Positions 1 through 11,064 of a DNA stretch of 56,377 bases are shown here, piece after piece; within the stretch, counting starts at the first letter, position 1, and each line of letters starts with the position of its first letter. A model generated the notes under the pieces. It did no database searches, was not told the origin of the DNA, and saw only the letters and a list, made by a program, of their open reading frames with translations. The translations under genes were made by a program, and so were the position numbers. Source of the stretch: Permianibacter sp046297695 (GTDB lineage: Bacteria > Pseudomonadota > Gammaproteobacteria > Enterobacterales > Permianibacteraceae); NCBI GenBank assembly GCA_046297695.1, contig JBKBHF010000024.1:1-56377 (forward strand). The letters are read 5' to 3'.

Positions 1-73
1 GGTTGACGATCTGTTCAGCGCGAAGCTGGCTGTGCAAGAATGCTTGGGCATGCATGGCGTTTACCCTGATTGA
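1..73 (+). CDS. C-terminal tail of an unidentified protein, cut by window edge
   Basis: Reading from base 2 the frame is open for 23 codons and ends in TGA at 71-73, giving a tail that finishes LGMHGVYPD. It has no start inside the window, so it can only be the end of a gene lying to the left. The piece is too short to assign to a family, and an open frame of this length could also arise by chance. The last codons overlap the left arm of an inverted repeat (49-62). Confidence 0.3.
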   Translation, partial: VDDLFSAKLAVQECLGMHGVYPD

Positions 74-114
74 ATTTGTTTGGCGATAAATCCGATCACC
101 AAACGCCATGCATG
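49..114. repeat. 14-bp perfect inverted repeat
   Basis: CATGCATGGCGTTT at 49-62 is repeated as its exact reverse complement at 101-114, with 38 bases between. There is no T-run after the right arm, so it is not a standard terminator. It separates the partial frame on the left from the lipoprotein gene on the right and could be an operator, an RNA hairpin or the scar of an element. Confidence 0.7.
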
Positions 115-155
115 TTCCCTAGATTTTTTAAGCTATTGATTTGGATCGGAATTTT

Positions 156-512
156 GTGGGGAGCCCTCAGACTCGGGGTCTTATCCTTCTTTTGGTGGTT
201 GCGCTTCTGAACGGCTGCTATGACAAGTTCTATGGTCCCGTGATTTACAATAGAACGGAGCAGGAAGTGATTGTCGAGCTGGCTGTTGATGGCGGTCCGA
301 TTGTCTCAACTGTGCTGAAGTCGGAAGGGAAAGTTTGGCAACAAAAAAGGGATGCGAAGGTTACTTCGCTAACCATTAACGCGGGCACGGTTGATGCCAG
401 AAGTTTCAGCCCGCAGGAGCTGTCTCAGCTAACGCTGGTTGCCAACGAAACACAGATATTGGTCTGGAAGATCGAAGGTAATGATGTCCGAGCTGAGCTG
501 ATAGTGCCGTAG
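156..512 (+). CDS. Small putative lipoprotein
   Basis: A 118-residue protein of unknown function, predicted to be membrane-anchored. The N-terminus has a short basic stretch, a hydrophobic core (about residues 8-18) and LLNGC, which resembles a lipobox with Cys21 as the lipidated residue. The rest is a small beta-rich-looking domain with no motif I recognise. I chose the GTG at 156 because GGA lies 5 bases upstream and because it gives a compact signal peptide. A TTG at 141 in the same frame would add five residues. The gene stands alone: a strong hairpin and a terminator follow it. Confidence 0.6.
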   Translation: MGSPQTRGLILLLVVALLNGCYDKFYGPVIYNRTEQEVIVELAVDGGPIVSTVLKSEGKVWQQKRDAKVTSLTINAGTVDARSFSPQELSQLTLVANETQILVWKIEGNDVRAELIVP

Positions 513-539
513 CTCCGAATCCGCGTAGCGGCTTCGGAG
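513..539. other. Stable hairpin after the lipoprotein gene
   Basis: CTCCGAA-T-CCGC (513-524) pairs with GCGG-C-TTCGGAG (528-539) around a 3-base loop, with a single internal mismatch. It has no T-run of its own. It starts at the lipoprotein stop codon and precedes a clearer terminator. Confidence 0.55.
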
Positions 540-570
540 GAATGAAGATGTATTGAGTAGAAGAGAAAGA

Positions 571-600
571 CCCGCGCACCGCATCGCTGCGCGGGGTTTT
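571..600 (+). terminator. Rho-independent terminator
   Basis: CCCGCGCA (571-578) pairs with TGCGCGGG (588-595) across a 9-base loop, followed by G and TTTT. It fits termination of the lipoprotein transcript. The stretch from 601 to the nrdB terminator shows no gene. Confidence 0.75.
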
Positions 601-814
601 GCTTTTTACACACCGTGAAAAGCACTGCGGCGCAGTTGAGTCGCGCCGAACGCTGGGAGCGGTTGGCGGCCTGCCTCATCGCGCGATTGTATGCCGCCAA
701 GCGCTTTGTTTTACATCCCTGGCCGCCTCAGCTTGAACCCGCGGCGACGGGCTAACTGCGGAATTTAGGATCAAGGAAAAGACAAGAATGCTCAAACGTC
801 ACCGGTTTCGTCCA

Positions 815-840
815 AGAAAAGCCCCGCTTAGGCCGGGCTT
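815..840 (-). terminator. nrdB: Terminator downstream of nrdB
   Basis: AAGCCC (819-824) and GGGCTT (835-840) form the stem. Read on the minus strand the stem is followed by TTC and further T-rich bases. It lies about 50 bases past the nrdB stop. Confidence 0.6.
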
Positions 841-888
841 CAGTAGTCGTCACGACGATACCTGTCAGCACGGTTGTAGCGACAGCAA

Positions 889-2145
889 TCAATCCCAGCT
901 CAACGCCCCACCGGTCTGATACTCGATCACGCGGGTCTCGAAGAAGTTTTTCTCCTTCTTCAAATCCATGATTTCGCTCATCCATGGGAACGGGTTGGTG
1001 GCGCCCGGGTATTGTTCCGGCAGGCCGAGCTGGGCGAAGCGGCGGTTGGCGATGAAGTGGAGGTAGTCTTCCATCATCGCGGCGTTCATGCCGAGGACGC
1101 CGCGCGGCATGGTGTCGCGGGCGTATTGCACTTCGAGCTCGGTGCCTTCGAGGATCATCTGGATGACTTCTTTCTGGAAGTCGGCGGTCCAGAGGTGCGG
1201 GTTTTCGAACTTGATCTGGTTGATCACGTCGATGCCGAAGTTCAGGTGCATCGACTCGTCGCGCAGGATGTATTGGAACTGTTCGGAAACGCCGGTCATC
1301 TTGTTGCGGCGGCCCATGGCCAGGATCTGGGTGAAGCCGCAGTAGAAGAACATGCCTTCCATCACGCAGTAGAACGCGATCAGGTTGCGCAGCAGGCGCT
1401 GGTCGGCCTCCGGGGTGCCGGTGTGGAATTCCGGATCGCCCAGGCTCTGGGTGTACTTGAGTGCCCAGGCGGCTTTTTTGGCCACGGTCGGCACTTCGCG
1501 GTACATGTTGAAGACTTCGCCTTCGTCCATGCCGAGCGACTCCACGCAGTATTGATAAGCGTGGGTGTGAATCGCTTCTTCAAACGATTGGCGCAGCAGG
1601 TACTGGCGGCATTCCGGGTTGGTGATGTGGCGGTACACGGCCAGCACCAGGTTGTTGGCGACCAGCGAGTCGGCAGTGGAGAAGAAGCCGAGGCTGCGCA
1701 TGACGATCAAACGCTCGTCTTCGGTCAGGCCGTCCGGGCTGCGCCACAGGGCCACGTCTTTGGCCATGTTGATTTCCTGCGGCATCCAGTGGTTGGCGCA
1801 GGCATCGAGATATTTTTGCCAGGCCCAGTCGTACTTGAACGGCACCAGCTGGTTGACATCGGCGCGGCAGTTGATCATGCGCTTTTCATCAACGGATACG
1901 CGGGCAGCGCCCATTTCCAGCTCGGCCCAACCGGCGGAGGCGTCCAAGGTGTTGATGGCGGCAATGGCGGCGTTGACGGCAGCTTTTTGTGGACCAGCCG
2001 CAGCGACCGGCTTCGGTGCAGCCGGGGCAACGGTATCGGTTTTGTAAGCAGGCGTCGCCGCAGCGGCTTTGGCTTCCGGCATCATCGGCGGCATTTTTGC
2101 TGCAGGCGCAGCGGGAGTGTCGTTAGCGTCTTCCCAGCTAAACAT
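889..2145 (-). CDS. nrdB: Class Ia ribonucleotide reductase, beta (radical) subunit
   Basis: NrdB carries the di-iron centre and tyrosyl radical that NrdA needs to reduce ribonucleoside diphosphates. The 418-residue product has the R2 helices with LTEDERLIVMRSLGFFSTAD, the metal-ligand block FEEAIHTHAYQY and a second ligand block around RDESMHLNFGID. The C-terminus (GGALSWD) is the tail that docks on NrdA. I start at the ATG at 2145 (MFSWED) because GAGG stands 8 bases upstream. An in-frame ATG at 2178 would add 11 residues but lacks a ribosome site. An Ala/Pro/Lys-rich stretch (residues about 10-60) precedes the catalytic core, an N-terminal linker seen in some pseudomonad-type NrdB proteins. 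It lies downstream of nrdA on the same strand. Confidence 0.95.
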   Translation of the reverse strand: MFSWEDANDTPAAPAAKMPPMMPEAKAAAATPAYKTDTVAPAAPKPVAAAGPQKAAVNAAIAAINTLDASAGWAELEMGAARVSVDEKRMINCRADVNQLVPFKYDWAWQKYLDACANHWMPQEINMAKDVALWRSPDGLTEDERLIVMRSLGFFSTADSLVANNLVLAVYRHITNPECRQYLLRQSFEEAIHTHAYQYCVESLGMDEGEVFNMYREVPTVAKKAAWALKYTQSLGDPEFHTGTPEADQRLLRNLIAFYCVMEGMFFYCGFTQILAMGRRNKMTGVSEQFQYILRDESMHLNFGIDVINQIKFENPHLWTADFQKEVIQMILEGTELEVQYARDTMPRGVLGMNAAMMEDYLHFIANRRFAQLGLPEQYPGATNPFPWMSEIMDLKKEKNFFETRVIEYQTGGALSWD

Positions 2146-2226
2146 GTTGGCAGCCTCTTTATCCTTGGGGTTGGACATTTTTCGTTTCGCTAATTCAGTG
2201 GTTGCTGTGAAAGCGAGGCCTTGATT

Positions 2227-2259
2227 CCGTTCGTCCTGAGCTTGTCGAAGGATGAACGG
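2227..2259. repeat. REP-like dispersed palindrome
   Basis: CCGTTC-G-TCCT (2227-2237) pairs with AGGA-T-GAACGG (2249-2259) around GAGCTTGTCGA. This sequence type, with the core TTCGTCCTGAGC, is a widespread extragenic repeat in proteobacteria. It lies in the nrdB leader. Confidence 0.7.
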
Positions 2260-2595
2260 GCGCGCTTGATGCGCGCTGCCATTCATGGTTCGATGCCGTG
2301 AAACAAATCCCCTTGCGGGGCCGGCTCACCACGAACGGCTGAAAAGACCTGTCACTTTCAAACTTCGGTACTGCTTTGTCTTTGCAACGGTGCTGCGTCT
2401 TTTTACGTTGCGTCACTCAAGCTGGGCTTGATGTGGCGCAAGCGTGGTTCCAAAACTTCCGCGCGATAGTTTTTTTCGCGCATTTAATGATGTTTTGGTG
2501 GTACTGCTTTTTTCGTTTTGGTGCGTGCTGATGGGACAGCCACACCCCACCTTAGTCCGTCCAGGACCTCGCAGAGCTCGGTCCGTTCGAGCGGC

Positions 2596-2622
2596 GCGCA
2601 GTCAACTGTGACTGCGCGTTTT
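2596..2622 (+). terminator. Hairpin with T-run, plus-strand orientation
   Basis: GCGCAGTCA (2596-2604) pairs perfectly with TGACTGCGC (2609-2617) across a 4-base loop, then G and TTTT. In this orientation it has no upstream plus-strand gene. In the nrdA-nrdB transcript it would be a hairpin without a T-run. A second stem, CCCCTC/GAGGGG at 2635-2650, lies between it and the nrdA stop. Confidence 0.5.
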
Positions 2623-2665
2623 ATCCGCCCTCACCCCCTCGTGAGAGGGGAGGAAACTTCTTTTA

Positions 2666-5557
<2,892 letters not shown>

Positions 5558-5788
5558 GGCTCCTCCACTGATGGCCAGTATTTTTGGGTTTATCGCCAGT
5601 GTCCGCGGGTTCGGACGGAGGTCCAATACCTTCCGGCGTACGGCAAACTGCGTGACCGCAAAACGGCAATCCATCGTCAACGCGGACGGGTGGCGAAGTG
5701 CTCACTCCGGCGTTGCGCCGGGACGGCTGCCGACCTTGCGAAGACGTGAAACCGGGGGCTTGACGAATGGCCTGGTTTTTGCTGCTCA

Positions 5789-5836
5789 GCACAATCGTTG
5801 GTGTCCCACCGGGATCGGAGCCCCCATATATTGGGG
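5789..5836 (-). promoter_or_regulatory. Two NrdR-like boxes upstream of nrdA
   Basis: GCACAATCGTTGGTGT (5789-5804) and CCCCCATATATTGGGG (5821-5836) both resemble the NrdR consensus ACACWATATATWGTGT, with about 11 of 16 matching positions each. The gap between them is 16 bp, so the centres are 32 bp apart, three helical turns, which is the arrangement known for NrdR tandem sites. They lie about 230-280 bp upstream of the nrdA ATG. The rest of the 5558-6134 intergenic stretch shows no gene. Confidence 0.7.
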
Positions 5837-6134
5837 TCCGAAGGGGTGTCGACACTGTAGGACCTTTTGTCCGGCACAGCAAGTAGAGCAAGGTGCTAAA
5901 ACCTGTTGGGAAAGCTGTGGAAAACGTGTCGACTCTGGACTTGTGAACCAGTTAGAGCCAAATGCTCGATTTGACGCAATTTTGTCGCGGTTTTCGGTCG
6001 ACTGATTCGTCGCCAATTGTGTTTTTTCTGGCCGCATCGACCATACCGCGCGCCGCTGAATTCACACCGTGTTCCGGCGGCTTCGGCGAGCCTCAGCTAT
6101 GCTGCAAGGAACCTGTCCGCTGCTGCTATCCAGG

Positions 6135-8600
6135 ATGAGCAAGCAACTCGAACTGTTATTGGTGGAAGATTCGGTCGACGATGCCGATCTGCTGATGCTG
6201 GCCTTGCGCCGCGGCGGCTTCAGTCCGGTGATGACCCGCGTCGATCGCGTCGAGGAATTCCGCAAGGCGCTGGCCGAGCGGCCTTGGCAGCTCATCATCT
6301 CCGACGTCAATGTGCCGGGCTTTGGTGCCGAGCGCGCGCTCGCCATCCTGACCGAGACCGGGCTGCGGATCCCTTTTATTGTCGTGTCCGGTCACCTGAA
6401 GACCGAAGATGCCGTGCTGATGATGCGGGCCGGCGCTGAAGATTTTATTCAGAAGGATGACATCGCTCGCCTGGTGCCGGCGGTGGAGCGGGCGCTGCGC
6501 GATGCCGCGCTGGAGCGGGCGCGGGTGGCGGCCACCGAAGAGGCAGAGCGCTATGGCCGGGTGCTCGATGAGGCAGCGGCCGAGATCTACTGGGTCGATG
6601 CCCAGCGTCTGACGGTGGAGCACCTGAACCAGGGCGCCAGCCGCAACAGCGGCTACGGCGCCGACACCCTTTGCAATCAACCGTTCGCGTTGCTGCTGCA
6701 ATGGCCAGAAGAGCAATTGCGCGCCCGGCTGCAACCGGTCTACGAAGACGGCGATCAGGCGCTCAGCTTTGAGGCCACGCTGTACCGCGCCGACGGCAGC
6801 AGCTACCCGGCCGATCTGCGGGTGCAGTTGCTGTCCGGTTATCTGGTGGTGCTGGCGATCGACCTGACCGAGAAAAAAGCCACGGCCGAGCAGCTGCGCA
6901 AATTGTCGCAGGCGGTGGAGCAGAGCCCGAGCGGGGTGGTGATAGTCGATCAGCGCGGCGTGATCGAATACGTCAACCGCAGCTTTGTCGAGATGAACGG
7001 CTTCGAGTCCGTTGAAGTGCTCGGTCACGACCTGTGCGAACTCATCACCCAGCAGTCACCGAGTCAGCGCACCCAGCAACTGCGTGACGCCATGCAGCAC
7101 GGGGTCAGCTGGCGCGGTGAGCTGCATACCCGGCGCAAGGACGGCAACGCGATCTGGGAGTACGTGTCGCTGTCACCGATCCAGGCCGATGAATTGACGC
7201 CATTGGCGGCGGCGCGGGAACGGCCGGCGCATTATCTGGTGATGCTGGAAGACATCACGGTCCGCAAGGAATACGAACAGAAACTGATGCGGCAGGCGAG
7301 TTTTGATGAACTCACCAAGCTGCCGAACCGCTTGCTCGCCTTTGACCGGCTGAGCGTGGCGCTGGCCGATGCCCGCCGCAACAACAGCCGGGTCGCGCTG
7401 TTCTTCATCGATCTCGACAACTTCAAGAACGTCAACGATACGCTCGGCCATTTCGCCGGCGATGCCCTGCTGATCGAAACCGCCGGCCGGCTGCAAAGCT
7501 GCCTGCGCGAAACCACGACGTTGGCACGGTTTGGCGGCGATGAATTCATTCTGGTGATGCCGGATCTGGACAGCCCGAACAGCGCCCGGGTGCTGGCCCA
7601 ACGCATCCTGAAAGTGCTGCAGCACCCATTCCACATTCATGGCCGGGAATTGTTCATCTCGGCCAGCATCGGCATCACCATCTGTCCCGATGATGGCGAC
7701 ACCACCCAGATCCTGCTGCAAAACGCCGACGCGGCGATGTACCGCAGCAAGGAGCTCGGCAAGAACGCGTTCAGTTTTTTCACACCGGAGATGAACCGGC
7801 TGGCAGCACAACGGCTGACGCTGGAAACCCAGCTGCGCCGCGCGCTGCCACAGAACGAATTCCACCTGGTTTATCAGCCGGTGATCTCGGCGCGCACCTT
7901 GCGGGTGGTGGCGGTGGAGGTGCTGCTGCGCTGGCAGAATGGCGAGCTGGGGCTGGTCGCACCCGATCAATTCATTCCCGTTGCCGAGGAAACCGGCCAG
8001 ATCGTGCCGATTGGCGAATGGGTGCTGCGCGAATCCTGCCGGATGGTGGCGCAGTGGCAGCAGCAGCTCGGTGTTCCGCTGCGCTTGGCAGTGAACGTCT
8101 CGGCGCGGCAGTTCAGCGGCCAGGGCATGGTCGGCGTGGTGCGCGATGTGCTGGTGGATTCCGGTTTGCCGGCTGAATCGCTGGAGCTCGAGATCACCGA
8201 GCGGCTGGTGCTGCATGAGACCGCCAACAACTCCAGCCAGCTGCACCAGATCTGCGAAATGGGCGTGCGCCTGTCGGTCGATGATTTCGGTACCGGTTAT
8301 TCGGCGCTGAGCTACCTGAAGCGTTTTCCGTTCGATGTGCTCAAGATCGACCGCGCTTTCGTCCGCGATGTGACCCGCGATCGCGACAACGCGGCCTTGG
8401 CCAAGGCGATCATCGCGATGGCGCATGGTTTGGACATGAAAGTGATTGCCGAAGGTGTCGAGACTCTGGAGCAGCGCGACTTCTTGCTGGAGCACGGCTG
8501 CGACATGATGCAGGGCTATTTCTTCAGCCGGCCGCTACCGGGTGATCAGCTGCTGGCCATGCTGCAGGAGATTGAACGGCGTGGTGCCAGTGGGGAGTGA
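6135..8600 (+). CDS. REC-PAS-PAS-GGDEF-EAL cyclic-di-GMP signalling protein
   Basis: A cytoplasmic 821-residue protein that probably makes and/or breaks cyclic di-GMP in response to phosphorylation. A receiver domain (5-120) has acidic Glu11/Asp12, phospho-acceptor Asp57 in ISDVNVPG and Lys107. Two PAS regions follow (about 140-245 and 255-375, with NAIWEYVSLSPI and EDIT). The GGDEF domain (390-550) keeps RFGGDEF at 465-471 and FFIDLDNFKNVND, so synthase activity looks possible. The EAL domain (560-815) has EVLLRW at 595-600, ITERLV, DDFGTGYSAL and KIDRAFV, so hydrolysis is also possible. I chose ATG 6135 because it opens the receiver fold directly. Upstream in-frame codons have no family support. 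No membrane segment. A terminator follows at once. Confidence 0.9.
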   Translation: MSKQLELLLVEDSVDDADLLMLALRRGGFSPVMTRVDRVEEFRKALAERPWQLIISDVNVPGFGAERALAILTETGLRIPFIVVSGHLKTEDAVLMMRAGAEDFIQKDDIARLVPAVERALRDAALERARVAATEEAERYGRVLDEAAAEIYWVDAQRLTVEHLNQGASRNSGYGADTLCNQPFALLLQWPEEQLRARLQPVYEDGDQALSFEATLYRADGSSYPADLRVQLLSGYLVVLAIDLTEKKATAEQLRKLSQAVEQSPSGVVIVDQRGVIEYVNRSFVEMNGFESVEVLGHDLCELITQQSPSQRTQQLRDAMQHGVSWRGELHTRRKDGNAIWEYVSLSPIQADELTPLAAARERPAHYLVMLEDITVRKEYEQKLMRQASFDELTKLPNRLLAFDRLSVALADARRNNSRVALFFIDLDNFKNVNDTLGHFAGDALLIETAGRLQSCLRETTTLARFGGDEFILVMPDLDSPNSARVLAQRILKVLQHPFHIHGRELFISASIGITICPDDGDTTQILLQNADAAMYRSKELGKNAFSFFTPEMNRLAAQRLTLETQLRRALPQNEFHLVYQPVISARTLRVVAVEVLLRWQNGELGLVAPDQFIPVAEETGQIVPIGEWVLRESCRMVAQWQQQLGVPLRLAVNVSARQFSGQGMVGVVRDVLVDSGLPAESLELEITERLVLHETANNSSQLHQICEMGVRLSVDDFGTGYSALSYLKRFPFDVLKIDRAFVRDVTRDRDNAALAKAIIAMAHGLDMKVIAEGVETLEQRDFLLEHGCDMMQGYFFSRPLPGDQLLAMLQEIERRGASGE

Positions 8601-8629
8601 GCGTGGCGCCGGATGCCTTCGGAACGAAC

Positions 8630-8658
8630 AAAAAACGCAGCCCGTGGCTGCGTTTTTT
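8630..8658. terminator. Bidirectional terminator
   Basis: CGCAGCC (8636-8642) and GGCTGCG (8646-8652) with a 3-base loop, preceded by six A and followed by six T. It serves the GGDEF-EAL gene on the plus strand and the converging response-regulator gene on the minus strand. Confidence 0.9.
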
Positions 8659-8674
8659 CTTGCCCTCGCCGGTA

Positions 8675-9106
8675 TCAGCGCGGCGCGGTGTTCAGCAGCA
8701 TCCAATACAGGCCGAGTTGGCCAACGGCTTCGGTGAACTGGTTGAAATCGACTGGTTTGGTGATGAAGCTGTTGACGCCGAGCTGGTAGGAGCGGACCAC
8801 GTCGCGCTCTTCGGCGGAGGAGGTCAGCACCACAACCGGGATCTTGGCGGTGCGCGGGTCGGCTTTGAGTTTTTGCAGGACTTCCAGCCCGTCGACCTTG
8901 GGCAGCTTCAGATCCAGCAACACCAGTCGCGGTTGTTCATGAATGGGCCGGCCGGCATGCTGGCCGGTGCAGAAAATGAAATCGAGCGCCTCGGCACCGT
9001 CGCGCGCCACCTCGATATGGTTGGCGAGGTTTTTCTTGCGCAGGGCGCGCAAGGTCAGTTCCAGATCATTCGGATCGTCTTCAACCAGGAGAATTTCCAC
9101 TTCCAT
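8675..9106 (-). CDS. CheY-like single-domain response regulator
   Basis: A 143-residue protein that is one receiver domain with no output domain. VEDDPNDLE gives the acidic pocket, LVLLDLKLPK the phospho-acceptor Asp, VVVLTSS the switch Thr/Ser and FITKPVD the Lys. The spacing, with an insert GQHAGRPIHEQP before the phospho-Asp, matches the Rcp1 group of regulators that usually pair with phytochrome-like or hybrid kinases. No kinase is next to it. It may feed the neighbouring GGDEF-EAL protein or a kinase elsewhere; that is inference. Start: ATG 9106. A TTG two codons upstream is less likely. Confidence 0.9.
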   Translation of the reverse strand: MEVEILLVEDDPNDLELTLRALRKKNLANHIEVARDGAEALDFIFCTGQHAGRPIHEQPRLVLLDLKLPKVDGLEVLQKLKADPRTAKIPVVVLTSSAEERDVVRSYQLGVNSFITKPVDFNQFTEAVGQLGLYWMLLNTAPR

Positions 9107-9202
9107 TGCCAACGCACCGTCGCTCCGCCATTAGCCAAGAGTAGATGGCTACAGCGTCCTCGTGCAACTGTCTATGGTGGCTTTGGCGCACATCACGGAC
9201 AA

Positions 9203-9227
9203 CGAAAAGGGGCCATTGCGGCCCCTT
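9203..9227 (-). terminator. sodB: Terminator downstream of sodB
   Basis: AAGGGGCC (9207-9214) pairs with GGCCCCTT (9220-9227) across ATTGC. On the minus strand the stem runs into TTCGTT after two further T. Confidence 0.8.
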
Positions 9228-9255
9228 CTGGATACGACAGTGGCGCGGACCGGGT

Positions 9256-9834
9256 TCAGCCGAAGTTCTTGCTGGCGAAATCCCAGTTGACCAGTGCCCA
9301 GAATGCCTCGACATATTTGGCGCGTGCGTTGCGGTAGTCGATGTAGTAGGCGTGTTCCCAGACATCGCAGGTCAGCAGCGGGGTGTGGCCGTCCAGCATC
9401 GGGTTGCCGGCAGCGCCGGTGTTGACGATGTCGACCGAGCCATCGGCCTTCTTGACCAGCCAGGTCCAGCCGGAACCGAAGTTGCCGAGCGCCGAGGCGG
9501 TGAATTTCTCCTTGAACGCCGCGAACGAACCGAAGGCCTTGTTGATGGCCTCGGCCAGCTTGCCGGTCGGCTCGCCGCCGGCGTTCGGTGCCAGCGAGTG
9601 CCAGTAGAAGGTGTGGTTCCAGATCTGGGCGGCGTTGTTGTAGATGCCACCCTGCGAGGTCTTCATGATCTCTTCGAGCGACTTGCCTTCAAAGGCGGTG
9701 CCCGGCACCAGCTTGTTCAGGTTGTCGACATAGGTCTGGTGATGCTTGCCGTAGTGGTAGTTCAGGGTCTCTTCCGAGATGTGCGGGGCCAGCGCGGTAC
9801 GGGCATAGGGCAGGGGCGGCAGTTCGAAGGCCAT
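9256..9834 (-). CDS. sodB: Iron superoxide dismutase
   Basis: Cytoplasmic SodB converts superoxide to oxygen and hydrogen peroxide. All four metal ligands are in place: His27, His74, Asp157 and His161. Gln70 in NAAQIWNHTFYW is the second-sphere residue typical of iron rather than manganese enzymes. The length of 192 residues is standard. The ATG at 9834 has GAGGAGA upstream. It is divergent from grxD. A 9-bp hairpin lies in its 5' leader. It neighbours other iron and peroxide genes (grxD, bfr, bfd, peroxiredoxin). Confidence 0.97.
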   Translation of the reverse strand: MAFELPPLPYARTALAPHISEETLNYHYGKHHQTYVDNLNKLVPGTAFEGKSLEEIMKTSQGGIYNNAAQIWNHTFYWHSLAPNAGGEPTGKLAEAINKAFGSFAAFKEKFTASALGNFGSGWTWLVKKADGSVDIVNTGAAGNPMLDGHTPLLTCDVWEHAYYIDYRNARAKYVEAFWALVNWDFASKNFG

Positions 9835-9869
9835 GGCAGACTCTCCTCGTCATGAAAGCAATCGGCAAT

Positions 9870-9899
9870 GCCCGCAACTTTTGTCAGGGTGTTGCGGGC
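9870..9899 (-). promoter_or_regulatory. Hairpin in the sodB leader
   Basis: GCCCGCAAC (9870-9878) and GTTGCGGGC (9891-9899) form a perfect 9-bp stem with a 12-base loop, ending about 35 bases before the sodB ATG. There is no T-run, so it would be a leader structure rather than a terminator. Function not known. Confidence 0.5.
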
Positions 9900-9992
9900 C
9901 GGGGAAAAAACGCAGGGGCCACATCTTAGTGGAAGCGGCCGGGCCCGACAAATGACCGACCGGGATGGCCTGATGTTGGCCGACGGCTCGGG

Positions 9993-9998
9993 TACAAT
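9993..9998 (+). promoter_or_regulatory. Probable -10 element of grxD
   Basis: TACAAT preceded by GGG, about 36 bases ahead of the grxD GTG. No good -35 at 16-18 bp, so assignment is tentative. Confidence 0.4.
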
Positions 9999-10033
9999 AG
10001 CCGCCATTCCTGACGTCATGAGGCTCTTTCGCC

Positions 10034-10372
10034 GTGGATACCATCGAGAAAATCAAGCAGCAGATCGCCGACAACACCATCGTGCTGTACATGAAAGGTT
10101 CACCGAAGCTGCCGATGTGCGGTTTCTCGGCCCGCACCGCCGAGGCGGTGCTGCAATGCGGTCAGCCGTTTGCCTATGTCGACGTGATCGCCAACCCGGA
10201 CATCCGCGCCGAGCTGCCGAAATACGCCAACTGGCCGACCTTCCCGCAGCTGTGGGTCAACGGTGAGCTGATCGGCGGTTGCGACATCGTCACCGAGATG
10301 TTCGCCAAGGGCGAGCTGCAGCCGCTGCTGCAACAGGCCACCGATCAAGCCAAGGCGGCCAAAGGCTCCTGA
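10034..10372 (+). CDS. grxD: Monothiol glutaredoxin, Grx4 type
   Basis: GrxD binds and hands on [2Fe-2S] clusters with glutathione and helps iron-sulfur trafficking. The 112-residue protein has the diagnostic CGFS motif at residues 29-32, the WPTFPQLWVNGELIGG glutathione-binding block and Lys21 in LYMKGSPKLP. It starts with GTG at 10034 with GAGG about 10 bases upstream. It lies opposite bfr, sharing a terminator with it, the same grouping as in pseudomonads. Confidence 0.97.
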   Translation: MDTIEKIKQQIADNTIVLYMKGSPKLPMCGFSARTAEAVLQCGQPFAYVDVIANPDIRAELPKYANWPTFPQLWVNGELIGGCDIVTEMFAKGELQPLLQQATDQAKAAKGS

Positions 10373-10394
10373 TTGGCTGCAGGTTTGGCGAACA

Positions 10395-10425
10395 AAAAAG
10401 GGCGGAAGATTCCGCCCTATTTGTT
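10395..10425. terminator. Bidirectional terminator between grxD and bfr
   Basis: GGGCGGA (10400-10406) pairs with TCCGCCC (10411-10417). Six A precede it (T-run for the minus strand) and TATTTGTT follows on the plus strand. Confidence 0.85.
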
Positions 10426-10478
10426 GCCTGATTTTTGTCTGTTCTGTAGGCGCGGCTAAAGCCCCTGCCACAACGTAA

Positions 10479-10961
10479 TCAACTGCCCGACACACCACCC
10501 GCAGCCGACTGCAAATAATTCTGCAGGCCCATGTCCTTGATCAGGCTTTGCTGGGTTTCCAGCCAGTCGATGTGTTCTTCTTCGCTGTGCAGGATGTCTT
10601 TGAGCAGATCGCGGCTGATAAAGTCATGCACGCTTTCGCAGTGGGTGATGCCTTCTTTCAGCACCGGCAGCGCTTTCATTTCCAGCTTCAGATCGCACTT
10701 GATGCATTCTTCGACGTTTTCGCCAATCAGCAGCTTGCCGAGATCCTGCAGGTTCGGCAGTCCTTCCAGAAACAGGATGCGTTCAACGAGTTTGTCGGCG
10801 TGCTTCATCTCGTCGATCGACTCGTGATACTCGTGATCGGCCAGCGCCTTGTAGCCCCAGTTTTTGTACATGCGGGCATGCAGGAAATACTGGTTGATGG
10901 CGATGAGTTCGTTGTAGAGCACTTTGTTGAGGTACTGGATGACTTTGGCGTCGCCTTTCAT
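10479..10961 (-). CDS. bfr: Bacterioferritin
   Basis: A 24-mer-forming, haem-containing ferritin that oxidises and stores iron. The 160-residue chain has the full ferroxidase ligand set Glu18, Glu51, His54, Glu94, Glu127 and His130, and the haem ligand Met52. The C-terminal tail (AAGGVSGS) is short and small-residue rich. Start: ATG 10961 (MKGDAKVI) with GGAG 8 bases upstream. An ATG two codons earlier sits too close to that site. It is separate from but next to bfd, whose product releases the stored iron. A Fur-like site lies about 100 bp upstream. Confidence 0.96.
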   Translation of the reverse strand: MKGDAKVIQYLNKVLYNELIAINQYFLHARMYKNWGYKALADHEYHESIDEMKHADKLVERILFLEGLPNLQDLGKLLIGENVEECIKCDLKLEMKALPVLKEGITHCESVHDFISRDLLKDILHSEEEHIDWLETQQSLIKDMGLQNYLQSAAGGVSGS

Positions 10962-11064
10962 GGCCATGGCTCCGGGAACGATCGTCCCGCTCGGACAGGA
11001 GTGGCCAAAGTCTAGACCCGCCGATCGGCAAGAACAACGGAAACCGCAGGCCAAGTGATTGATG

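Larger units (their letters stand above)
2146..2665. other. 520-bp spacer between nrdA and nrdB
   Basis: No convincing gene. The spacer holds a dispersed palindrome (2227-2259), a CCCC-TTGC-GGGG mini-hairpin near 2311, a 9-bp hairpin (2596-2617) and a G/C-rich hairpin (2635-2650). For a co-transcribed pair this gap is long, so nrdB may have its own promoter, though I could not place a convincing -35/-10 pair. Confidence 0.6.

Noticed and set aside
1012..2193. Long plus-strand open frame opposite nrdB
   Set aside because: It mirrors nrdB, has the His/Val/Gln-rich composition of an antisense frame in G+C-rich DNA, and no family pattern. The same holds for frames opposite nrdA (3269-4438, 4781-5749).
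2605..2622. Hairpin at 2596-2622 as terminator of nrdA
   Set aside because: The T-run follows the stem only on the plus strand. In the nrdA direction there is none.
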